From CAYLSO01 sp964386525 (GTDB taxonomy: Bacteria; Eisenbacteria; RBG-16-71-46; DASYSL01), in the NCBI GenBank assembly GCA_964386525.1, contig CAYLSO010000287.1:1-13734 (forward strand): 13,734 nt of DNA, given 5' to 3'. Below are positions 1-5,748 of this stretch, in pieces. Numbering within the stretch: position 1 is the stretch's first letter; each line of letters starts with the position of its first letter. The translations under genes and the position numbers were made by a program. The notes under the pieces are model-generated. The model worked only from the letters and a program-made list of their open reading frames with translations, was not told the DNA's origin and did no database searches.

Positions 1-17
1 CGCCGCCGCGCCGCGGC

Positions 18-827
18 CTAGAACAGGAACCGGCCGGGCAGCTTCCCGTCGCAGTTCTTGTCGGCGTAGAAGACCGCGTCGATGGCCAGCGGCTCGCCGA
101 GCTTGGCGACCTCGGCCACCAGGCGCCGGCCCAGCGTCTGCGGCGAGTTGGGCGCCAGGCGCTTGAGCATCGCCGAGGTCTGGAACTCCTGCAGCAGGTG
201 CGGGATCAGGCGCTGGAAGTTCTCCGGCTCGACGTCCGCGAGTTGCAGCTCGCGCACCAGGTGCTTGACCAGCTTGGCGGCGATGGTCGGCCCGATGCCG
301 TGGATCGAGTCGAAGCGGTAGTGGAGGCTCGCCACGTCCCACTCGCTGACCGCCGCGCAGCACAGCTCGCGCATCTCGGGGCTGTGCTCGGCGATGCCGT
401 GCATGGTGCGCGCGTAGTCGGTGCCGCCGGCGCCGTGGCGCTTGCGGTCGTAGGCCAGCCGCCAGGGACCGAAGACCAGGCCCGCGAGGATGGCCCGCAG
501 GTCGTCCTCGGTGAGCGCCAGCACGCGCGGGTGCTTGAGCAGGCGCTTGGACTCGAGCAGCCGGCGCACCGAGCCCGGATCCTCCGACCACACCGCCTCG
601 GAGCCGCCCTTGAAGGTGAACGGCTGGCGGTCGTAGGACGCCAGCACGCAGAAGGCGAAGAAGTCGTCGTCCTTCTCGCGCAGGTCGTCCTTCTCGAAGC
701 CCCACGACTCGAACTCGCTGACGATGTCGGGGACGATCTCCTGGCGGTAGTAGCGCATCAGCGCCGCGGCCAGCTGCGGGACGTCGAGCTCGCCGGTCGT
801 CGCGCCGCCGCCGATGGGCTTGTCCAT
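18..827 (-). CDS. Uncharacterised protein with a helix-hairpin-helix motif
   Basis: This 269-residue protein is not recognised as a named family. The clearest element is a helix-hairpin-helix-like stretch at about residues 174-195 (core IHGIGPTIAAKLVKHL), the non-specific DNA-backbone binding motif of many repair proteins and of HhH-GPD DNA glycosylases. The N-terminal half is acidic and helical, with an aromatic segment around residues 57-73. The C-terminus (about 248-269) holds a cysteine followed by GKLPGRFLF. There is no signal peptide or membrane segment, so it is probably cytoplasmic. The ATG at 827 is preceded by AAAGGACGGAG, a good ribosome-binding site. The reading frame stays open far upstream, but that extension is antisense-like and not credible. 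A DNA-binding or base-excision role is inference only; it could also be a protein-binding HhH domain. It lies downstream of the nfeD-slipin pair on the same strand but 266 bases away, so it is probably transcribed separately. Confidence 0.8.
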   Translation of the reverse strand: MDKPIGGGATTGELDVPQLAAALMRYYRQEIVPDIVSEFESWGFEKDDLREKDDDFFAFCVLASYDRQPFTFKGGSEAVWSEDPGSVRRLLESKRLLKHPRVLALTEDDLRAILAGLVFGPWRLAYDRKRHGAGGTDYARTMHGIAEHSPEMRELCCAAVSEWDVASLHYRFDSIHGIGPTIAAKLVKHLVRELQLADVEPENFQRLIPHLLQEFQTSAMLKRLAPNSPQTLGRRLVAEVAKLGEPLAIDAVFYADKNCDGKLPGRFLF

Positions 828-918
828 GGTCTCCGTCCTTTGCCTCCGCGGCCCCTCGGTCCCCGGCGCGGCCGCCCGCGGCGGGAAACGTGGCCCGGAC
901 AAGGCGATGCCCCTCGAA

Positions 919-939
919 AACCCACCCCCGGGGCGGGTT
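919..939 (-). terminator. Weak terminator-like hairpin after the nfeD-slipin pair
   Basis: On the minus strand an AACCC-type arm pairs with GGGTT across a short C/G-rich loop (about 8 pairs including one G-U), followed by TTTTC. It lies about 155 bases beyond the slipin stop codon and could end that transcript, or it could be a leader structure of the HhH gene downstream. The U-run is short, so this is a modest call. Confidence 0.3.
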
Positions 940-980
940 CCTGGCGGGCGAAAGCAAGCGGGTCGTGAAATCGTTTCCGG

Positions 981-1009
981 AATGTAACACGCCGCCGGGC
1001 GCCTGGCGA
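981..1009 (-). promoter_or_regulatory. Possible promoter of the HhH gene
   Basis: The 828-1093 gap contains one AT-richer island (about 961-990). On the minus strand it gives TCGCCA, a 17-base spacer and TACATT, each hexamer matching 4 of 6 sigma-70 consensus bases. It would place the start of transcription near 974, giving a leader of about 150 nt. The rest of the gap is plain GC-rich sequence with no gene seen. Confidence 0.25.
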
Positions 1010-1093
1010 GCGGCCCCCGGCGGCCCGACGGACAAGGTCTTCGCAGCCCGACGGGGCCGGCCGCCCCGCCCCCGCCGCGCTTCTCCCCGCCGG

Positions 1094-1858
1094 CTACGCC
1101 TTCTGCGTCAGCTTCTGCATGAACGCCGTGAGCATGTCCACCGGCACCGGGAAGATGGTCACCGAGTTGTTCTCGGTCGCGATCTCGGCCAGCGTCTGCA
1201 GGTAGCGCAGCTGGATGGCCGCCGGCTGCTGCTGGATGATGGCCGCCGCCTCGGCCAGCCGCCCGGACGCCTGGAACTCGCCCTCGGCGTTGATGACCTT
1301 GGCGCGCCGCTCGCGCTCCGCCTCCGCCTGCTTGGCGATGGCGCGCTGCATCTCCTGCGGCAGGTCCACGTTCTTGATCTCCACCACGCTGACCTTCACG
1401 CCCCACGGCTCGGTCTGCTGGTCGATGATCTGCTGCAGCTCCAGGTTGAGCTTCTCGCGCTCGGCCAGGATCTGGTCGAGCTCGGCCTGGCCCGCGGTGG
1501 CCCGCAGCGTGGTCTGCGCGATCTGCGAGGTGGCGTAGAGGTAGTTCTCCACCTCGACGATGGCCCGCGACGCGTCCACGACGCGGAAATAGATCACCGC
1601 GTTGATCTTCACCGACACGTTGTCGCGCGTGATCACGTCCTGCGGCGGCACGTCCATGGTCACCGTGCGCAGGCTCACCTTCACCATCCGGTCGACGAAG
1701 GGGATGAGCAGGATGAGGCCGGGGCCCTTGACGCCGATCAGGCGCCCGAGCCGGAAGACCACGCCGCGCTCGTACTCGCGCAGGATGCGGATGGCGCTGC
1801 TCAGGATGACGATGAGGATGAGGATCAGCGGCGCTAGCATCTGGATGAGGAACTGCAT
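1094..1858 (-). CDS. Slipin / stomatin-like SPFH-domain membrane protein
   Basis: This 254-residue protein is a bacterial slipin (stomatin/prohibitin superfamily), the typical length for the family. A single hydrophobic N-terminal anchor (about residues 4-23) is followed by the conserved juxtamembrane block REYERGVVFRLGR and then KGPGL.L.IPF. The SPFH/band-7 domain covers about residues 27-180 (TMDVPPQDVITRDNVSVKINAVIYFRV pattern), and a charged helical, coiled-coil-prone segment rich in A, E and R follows (about 170-225). Slipins form oligomeric scaffolds in membrane microdomains, and the NfeD protease is their usual operon partner, cleaving the slipin C-terminus in archaeal homologues. Here the nfeD stop codon touches the slipin ATG (TAGATG), and a strong AGGAGGG lies 7 bases upstream inside nfeD, so the two are translationally linked. 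Substrates and triggers cannot be read from the sequence. Confidence 0.95.
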   Translation of the reverse strand: MQFLIQMLAPLILILIVILSSAIRILREYERGVVFRLGRLIGVKGPGLILLIPFVDRMVKVSLRTVTMDVPPQDVITRDNVSVKINAVIYFRVVDASRAIVEVENYLYATSQIAQTTLRATAGQAELDQILAEREKLNLELQQIIDQQTEPWGVKVSVVEIKNVDLPQEMQRAIAKQAEAERERRAKVINAEGEFQASGRLAEAAAIIQQQPAAIQLRYLQTLAEIATENNSVTIFPVPVDMLTAFMQKLTQKA

Positions 1859-3232
1859 CTAGAATCCCTCCTGCTTCCGGGCGCGCACCTCGAGTGTGAG
1901 CCCGCGGACCCGCATCACTTCGACGGCGGTCCCGCGCTCGGCCGGTTCCGCGCTGACCGCCTGCCAGATTTCCCCGTGCACGCGCACCTGCCCCCGCGGG
2001 CGCAGCGCGGTCACGGCCTCCCCAATCTGTCCCACCAACCCCTCCGTGCCGGTGGTGACCTGGCGCCGCTGCGCGCCGATCGCCTTGCCGATGACGAAGA
2101 GGAAGAACACGACCGTGGCCAGGGTCGCACCGAGGATCACGGCGATGGACACGCGGAACACACCTCCCAGTCCGGGCTGGAAAAGGATCAACGAGCCGAT
2201 GAGGAACGACACCGCGCCGCCCACCGCGAGGATGCCGCTCGACTGCACCTTGACTTCGAGGATGAAGAACCCCAGCGCCAGCAGCATGAGCAGGAGCCCG
2301 GCCAGGTTGACCGGCAGGGTCTGCAGGGCCACGAAGCCGAGGATGAGGAAGATGGCGCCGGCCACGCCCGGCAGGATGGCGCCCGGGTTCTGCAGCTCGA
2401 AGAGGATGCCGTAGAAACCGAGCGTGAGCAGGATGTAGGCGACGTTGGGGTCGGCGATCCACGACAGGATGCTGTGGCGGAAGCTGGGCCGGATCTCGCG
2501 GAGCTCGGCGCCGGCCACCGCCAGCGTGTCGAGCCGGCCGGCCAGCTTCACGACGCGGCCGTCGGACTGGCGCAGCACGTCGCGCAGGTCGAGGGCGACG
2601 AAATCCACGATGCGCAGCCCCACCGCCTCGCTGGCCGCCGCCGAGACCGCCTGGCGCACCGCCTTGACGTTCCACTCCACGTTGCGGCCGCGCGTCTCGG
2701 CCAGCCCCTGGATCAGGGCGGCGGCGTCGGAGGTGGCCTTCTTGGCGAGCGTGGTGTCCATCGGCCCGCCCATCTGCACCGGCGAGGCGGCGCCCAGGTT
2801 GGTGTTGGGCGCCATCGCCGCCACGTGGCTGGCGGTGACGATGAAGAGCCCGGCCGAGGCGGCGCGCGAGCCGGGCGGCGAGACGAAGGTGATGACCGGC
2901 ACGTCGCTGGCCAGGATCGCCTTGACGATGGAGCGCATCGAGGACTCGAGCCCGCCGGGCGTGTCCATCACCAGGACGAGGGCGCGCGCCCCGCGCTTCT
3001 CGGAATCGCGGATCTGGCCCTTGATCTGCTCGGCGGAGATGGGCGTGATGGCGCCGGTCACCTGGATGACGTCCACCAATCCGGGTGCGGGCCCGCCGGA
3101 CCGGGTCCCGGCGGCGGCGGTGTCGCGGGGCGCCCCGGCGGCCGGCCCGGCCGCCGCGAACGCCAGCGCCAACCCCAGCCCGCAGAGCAGGCCACAGCGG
3201 GCGCGGCGCCAGATGGTCATCCGGATGGACAT
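1859..3232 (-). CDS. nfeD: NfeD family membrane serine protease (STOPP, ClpP-like)
   Basis: This 457-residue protein is the long, protease-bearing form of NfeD. In order: an N-terminal signal sequence or anchor (about residues 1-34, RR followed by a hydrophobic run); a ClpP/crotonase-like protease domain (about 52-245) with MDTPGGL at 90-95 and GSRAASAGLF containing the likely nucleophile Ser126; and the likely general base Lys165 in KKATSDA, matching the Ser/Lys dyad of the archaeal 1510-N protease. Four or five membrane helices follow (about 263-385), then a C-terminal OB-fold NfeD domain (about 393-455, GLVGQIGEAVTAL...GEIWQAV). The ATG at 3232 is preceded by AGGGAG; the reading frame extends further upstream but without a signal peptide or ribosome site. 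It forms an operon with the slipin downstream, its known partner in membrane protein quality control. All key residues appear intact. The symbol is used at family level. Confidence 0.95.
   Translation of the reverse strand: MSIRMTIWRRARCGLLCGLGLALAFAAAGPAAGAPRDTAAAGTRSGGPAPGLVDVIQVTGAITPISAEQIKGQIRDSEKRGARALVLVMDTPGGLESSMRSIVKAILASDVPVITFVSPPGSRAASAGLFIVTASHVAAMAPNTNLGAASPVQMGGPMDTTLAKKATSDAAALIQGLAETRGRNVEWNVKAVRQAVSAAASEAVGLRIVDFVALDLRDVLRQSDGRVVKLAGRLDTLAVAGAELREIRPSFRHSILSWIADPNVAYILLTLGFYGILFELQNPGAILPGVAGAIFLILGFVALQTLPVNLAGLLLMLLALGFFILEVKVQSSGILAVGGAVSFLIGSLILFQPGLGGVFRVSIAVILGATLATVVFFLFVIGKAIGAQRRQVTTGTEGLVGQIGEAVTALRPRGQVRVHGEIWQAVSAEPAERGTAVEVMRVRGLTLEVRARKQEGF
1866..1872 (-). promoter_or_regulatory. 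Ribosome-binding site for slipin within the end of nfeD
   Basis: AGGAGGG on the minus strand sits 7 bases before the slipin ATG and within the last codons of nfeD. It fixes the slipin start and supports translation of both genes from one messenger. Confidence 0.75.
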
Positions 3233-3267
3233 GGTGTCTCCCTGAACCCTGGACAGGCTCCACCGGC

Positions 3268-3273
3268 AGTATA
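3268..3273 (-). promoter_or_regulatory. Likely -10 element of the nfeD-slipin operon
   Basis: TATACT on the minus strand matches the sigma-70 -10 box at 5 of 6 bases and stands 35 bases before the nfeD ATG, predicting a short leader of about 30 nt. The expected -35 position reads TAGCAG, a poor match. On the plus strand the same AT-rich spot gives TGGACA (3250-3255), a 16-base spacer and TAGAAC, a possible divergent promoter for the sigma-54 activator gene. Confidence 0.4.
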
Positions 3274-3307
3274 GAACGCCCGGCGCCCCTCTGCTAGCAT
3301 GCGTGGC

Positions 3308-3375
3308 GCTCTGCCCGCGCCGCCCCCCGGCGCCGGCGGCGGGCCGCCGCCGGCCGGGGCCGGCCGCCGCAGAGC
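3308..3375 (+). repeat. GC-only inverted repeats in the leader of the sigma-54 activator gene
   Basis: GCTCTGC at 3308-3314 is repeated inverted as GCAGAGC at 3369-3375. Between them are nested G/C inverted repeats, including GCCGGCC/GGCCGGC around 3349-3364 and GGCGGC/GCCGCC around 3335-3351. The RNA would fold into a very stable hairpin ending about 17 bases before the ATG at 3393 and just before its ribosome site. This could be a translational control element or simply composition-driven folding. Confidence 0.4.
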
Positions 3376-3392
3376 TGCGACCCGGAGAGCCC

Positions 3393-4523
3393 ATGCCGCG
3401 AACCCCGCGCGACCACGCCCAGCGCGTGAAGCGCCTCAAGCGACACATCTACGAGCTGAAGAGCCTGCTCGAGGTCTCCCGCAGCCTGGCGGCGGCCAGC
3501 GACGAGGAGACGATCCTCAAGCACTTCCTGCGCTCGGCCATCTTCGTGGTGCAGGCGGAGACGGCGGCCGTGTTCCGCTACGAGCCGGCGACCGGGCGGC
3601 TGCGCCTGGTCGAGGAGCGCAACCTGGGGGGCGGGCAGGCCCGGCCCGTCGCGGTGCTCTCCGCCGACGACGTGCAGTTCCTCGAGGGACCGGCGGCGCG
3701 CGAGGGCGTGGCTTTCTCGCTGGCCGAGCTATCGCCCGAGGCGCGGGCCTTCGCGCGCGAGCGCGGCGAGTGGCTGGCGGCCTGGGAGGCCGAAGCCCTG
3801 GTGTCGCTCGCCGCCCCCGCCGGGCTGTGGGGCGTGGCGGTGTTCGGCTCGCGCCTGCTGGAGCGCGGCTACGACGCGCTGCACCTGGGGCTGCTCTCCT
3901 CGGCGGCCCAGATCGCGGCCTCGGCGCTCGATGGCCTGGCGGCCAGCGGGCGGGCGCGGGCGGCCGGATTCGCGGAGGGCGCGGCCGCGGACGCCCCGGC
4001 CGAGCCCGCCGCCGAGCCCGCCGGCGCGCCGGCGCGCGACGAAGACCTCGCGGGCCTGCGCCGCCGCTTCCCGACGCTGCACGAGATCATCGGCGACGGC
4101 GCGGCCCTCACCGCCTCGCTGCGCGAGTTGAGCAAGGTGGCGCCGACGCGTTTCCCGGTTCTCATCCTCGGCCCCACCGGCACCGGCAAGGAGCTCGCCG
4201 CCCGCGCCGTGCACCGCATGAGCCCGCGCGCCGCCGGCCCCTTCGAGGTGGTGGACTGCGGCGCCATCCCCGACGAGCTGATCGAGAGCGAGCTGTTCGG
4301 CCACGTGCGCGGCGCCTTCACCGGCGCGGCGCGCGACCGGCGCGGGCCTTCGAGCTGGCGCACGGCGGCACGCTCTTCCTCGACGAGATCGGCGAGCTGC
4401 CGCCGGCCGCGCAGACCAAGCTGCTGCGCGTGCTGCAGGAAGGCCAGCTGCGCCGCGTCGGCGACGAGCGCATCCTGCACGTCAACGTGCGCGTCGTGGC
4501 CGCCACCAACCGCGACCTGCTGA
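3393..4523 (+). CDS. Sigma-54-dependent activator, 5' part (GAF + start of AAA+), frameshifted
   Basis: This is the first part of a sigma-54 enhancer-binding activator. The ATG at 3393 follows CGGAGAG. A short basic, helical N-terminus (HIYELKSLLEVSRSLAAA at about residues 18-35) leads into a GAF-type sensor domain (about 28-180), then an Ala/Pro/Glu-rich linker (about 185-218). The AAA+ domain begins at about 228 with Walker A GPTGTGKE (260-267) and the ESELFGHVRGAFTGA stretch (298-312), whose GAFTGA loop contacts sigma-54. Authentic sequence ends at about residue 318 (base 4346); the last 58 codons to the stop at 4521-4523 are out of frame and resemble no AAA+ sequence. The domain continues in the -1 frame (see 4346-5380). 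There is no receiver domain, so the GAF domain is the likely signal input, for a ligand that cannot be read from the sequence. The gene is divergent from nfeD. Confidence 0.85.
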   Translation: MPRTPRDHAQRVKRLKRHIYELKSLLEVSRSLAAASDEETILKHFLRSAIFVVQAETAAVFRYEPATGRLRLVEERNLGGGQARPVAVLSADDVQFLEGPAAREGVAFSLAELSPEARAFARERGEWLAAWEAEALVSLAAPAGLWGVAVFGSRLLERGYDALHLGLLSSAAQIAASALDGLAASGRARAAGFAEGAAADAPAEPAAEPAGAPARDEDLAGLRRRFPTLHEIIGDGAALTASLRELSKVAPTRFPVLILGPTGTGKELAARAVHRMSPRAAGPFEVVDCGAIPDELIESELFGHVRGAFTGAARDRRGPSSWRTAARSSSTRSASCRRPRRPSCCACCRKASCAASATSASCTSTCASWPPPTATC

Positions 4524-5380
4524 CCGAGGTGCAGCGCGGCCGCTTCCGGGCCGACCTCTACTACCGGGTCGGAGTCTTCACCGTGCGCATGCCGACCCTG
4601 GCCGAGCGCCGCGAGGATCTGCCGCTGCTGGTGAGATTCCTCGTCGAGCGCTTCGCGGCCGAGGCCGGCACGCCGGTGCCGCGCGTGCCGCAGGCCATCC
4701 TGCGCCGCCTCTCCGAGTACTCCTTCCCCGGCAACATCCGCGAGCTGCAGAACGTCCTCACCGTGCTGCTGCTGCGCAGCGGGCCGGAGGGGCCGCGCGT
4801 GGAGGACCTCGAGGAGCTGCTGACGCAGGCCGGCGAGGGCAAGGCGCCGCGCGGCGCGGCCGGATCCGGAGCGGCGTCCGACGGCGCCGGGGCCGACGCC
4901 CCGGCGCGCGGCGACCTGGAGGCCACCGGGCGCTGGGTGCTCGAGCAGGTGCGCAAGTGCGACTTCAACCTCGCCCAGGCCGAGCGGGCGCTGGCCCGCC
5001 TGCGCCAGTCCCCGGCGGGGCGGGCCGCCGCCCCGGTGGCCGACCGCTCGAGCCTCACCTATTACCTGCAGGGGGAGTGCTTCCGGGCTTTCGCCGAGGC
5101 GCGCTTCGACCTCGGCGCGGCGGCCCGCGCCATCGCGCAGCTGCCCGACCTCGAGCCGCAGGCGCGCGTGCGCCTGGCGCGCTTCCTCGATTTCGTGGCC
5201 GAGGTCGCCGGCGCCTGCGCCGACGAGGACGAGGCGCGCCGCGAGTGCCGGCGGCGGCTGCCCAAGCTGCCGGCCCCGTACCTGCCCTATCTCGACGAGG
5301 TCGCCGGCGGGTTCACGCGTGGCGAGTGGTCGGCGGCGCCGGGCGGCGCGGGGGCGGCCGACCGGGACGACGAGGCCTAG
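4346..5380 (+). CDS. Sigma-54-dependent activator, 3' part (rest of AAA+ and C-terminal DNA-binding region)
   Basis: This continues the preceding gene one frame back and has no credible start of its own. If joined at 4346 the full protein would be 662 residues, a normal length. Numbered on the joined protein: Walker B GTLFLDEIGEL (326-336); sensor and arginine-finger region including VVAATNRDL (368-376) and RGRFRADLYYRV (382-393); sensor II FPGNIRELQN (445-454); a low-complexity Gly/Ala linker (about 480-507). The DNA-binding region then has two Fis-like helical units, about 510-565 (CDFNLAQAERAL, then SSLTYYL) and about 563-600 (ARFDLGAAARAIAQL). The charged C-terminus ends in DRDDEA. Codon use is as strongly GC3-biased as in the 5' part, so no decay is visible. 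The break is either a sequencing or assembly error or a very recent mutation. Target promoters are unknown; I saw no clear TGGCAC-N5-TTGC element in the window. Confidence 0.8.
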   Translation, partial: AFELAHGGTLFLDEIGELPPAAQTKLLRVLQEGQLRRVGDERILHVNVRVVAATNRDLLTEVQRGRFRADLYYRVGVFTVRMPTLAERREDLPLLVRFLVERFAAEAGTPVPRVPQAILRRLSEYSFPGNIRELQNVLTVLLLRSGPEGPRVEDLEELLTQAGEGKAPRGAAGSGAASDGAGADAPARGDLEATGRWVLEQVRKCDFNLAQAERALARLRQSPAGRAAAPVADRSSLTYYLQGECFRAFAEARFDLGAAARAIAQLPDLEPQARVRLARFLDFVAEVAGACADEDEARRECRRRLPKLPAPYLPYLDEVAGGFTRGEWSAAPGGAGAADRDDEA

Positions 5381-5496
5381 AAGACCCGCTTGCCCAGCGC
5401 CGACAGCGCCAGCTCGAGCGCCAAGCCGTGCACGTCGCCCGAGAGCGTCGACTCGGGGACGTTCACATCGGCGGGGGCGTCGAACCGCTCCCTGAC
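5377..5496 (-). pseudogene. Possible 3' remnant of a minus-strand gene
   Basis: On the minus strand an open frame of about 39 codons runs from 5496 to a TAG at 5377-5379, overlapping the stop codon of the activator gene tail to tail. Its third positions are almost all G or C while its second positions are mixed, a pattern typical of real genes here. The predicted end reads ...SGDVHGLALELALSALGKRVF. An in-frame TGA at 5497-5499 closes it upstream, and no start codon with a ribosome site is evident. It may be the tail of a deleted or frameshifted gene, or chance; I do not recognise the family. Apart from this and the promoter at 5612-5640, nothing else is supported in 5381-5748. Confidence 0.25.
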
Positions 5497-5611
5497 TCAA
5501 CTCACCGACGGCGGCACGCCGGCTCCGGGCGCGCGCCGGGTCCGACCCGAGCGCGCCGCCGGGCTTGAAACTTCTTTACATGAGCGGACGGGTCCGGCGG
5601 CGCCGGCGCGC

Positions 5612-5640
5612 TGGACAGGTCCGCCCGCCGCGCCTATCGT
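5612..5640 (+). promoter_or_regulatory. Sigma-70-like promoter of tldD-tldE
   Basis: TGGACA (5 of 6 matches to the -35 consensus), a spacer of exactly 17 bases, then TATCGT (4 of 6 matches to the -10 consensus). It points at tldD, predicts a start near 5647 and a leader of about 100 nt, and is the best promoter match in the 5381-5748 gap. An AT-richer patch (TTGAAACTTCTTTACATGAG, 5565-5584) lies just upstream. Confidence 0.45.
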
Positions 5641-5748
5641 GCCGGGAGAGACGATTCCCCGCCGCGCTCCCCCAAACCGGGGTCTTCCATGTGGCTTCCC
5701 GCTTCGGACCCGTGGTCCGCTCCTCTCCCCACTCCCTGGAGAAATCCC

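Noticed and set aside
828..3263. A continuous minus-strand frame of more than 1000 codons joining the HhH gene to sequence across slipin and nfeD
   Set aside because: Only the last 269 codons look like protein. The rest is an Arg/Gly/Ala-rich shadow of the slipin and nfeD frames, a common effect of extreme GC content.
4340..4350. Programmed -1 ribosomal frameshift in the activator gene
   Set aside because: No slippery heptamer (X XXY YYZ) is present at the junction, and sigma-54 activators are not known to use recoding. A lost G in a short G run explains the break more simply.
3869..5500. Long minus-strand open frame opposite the sigma-54 activator
   Set aside because: It is Arg/Ala/Gly-rich with no recognisable domain, and lies antisense to clear GAF and AAA+ coding sequence.
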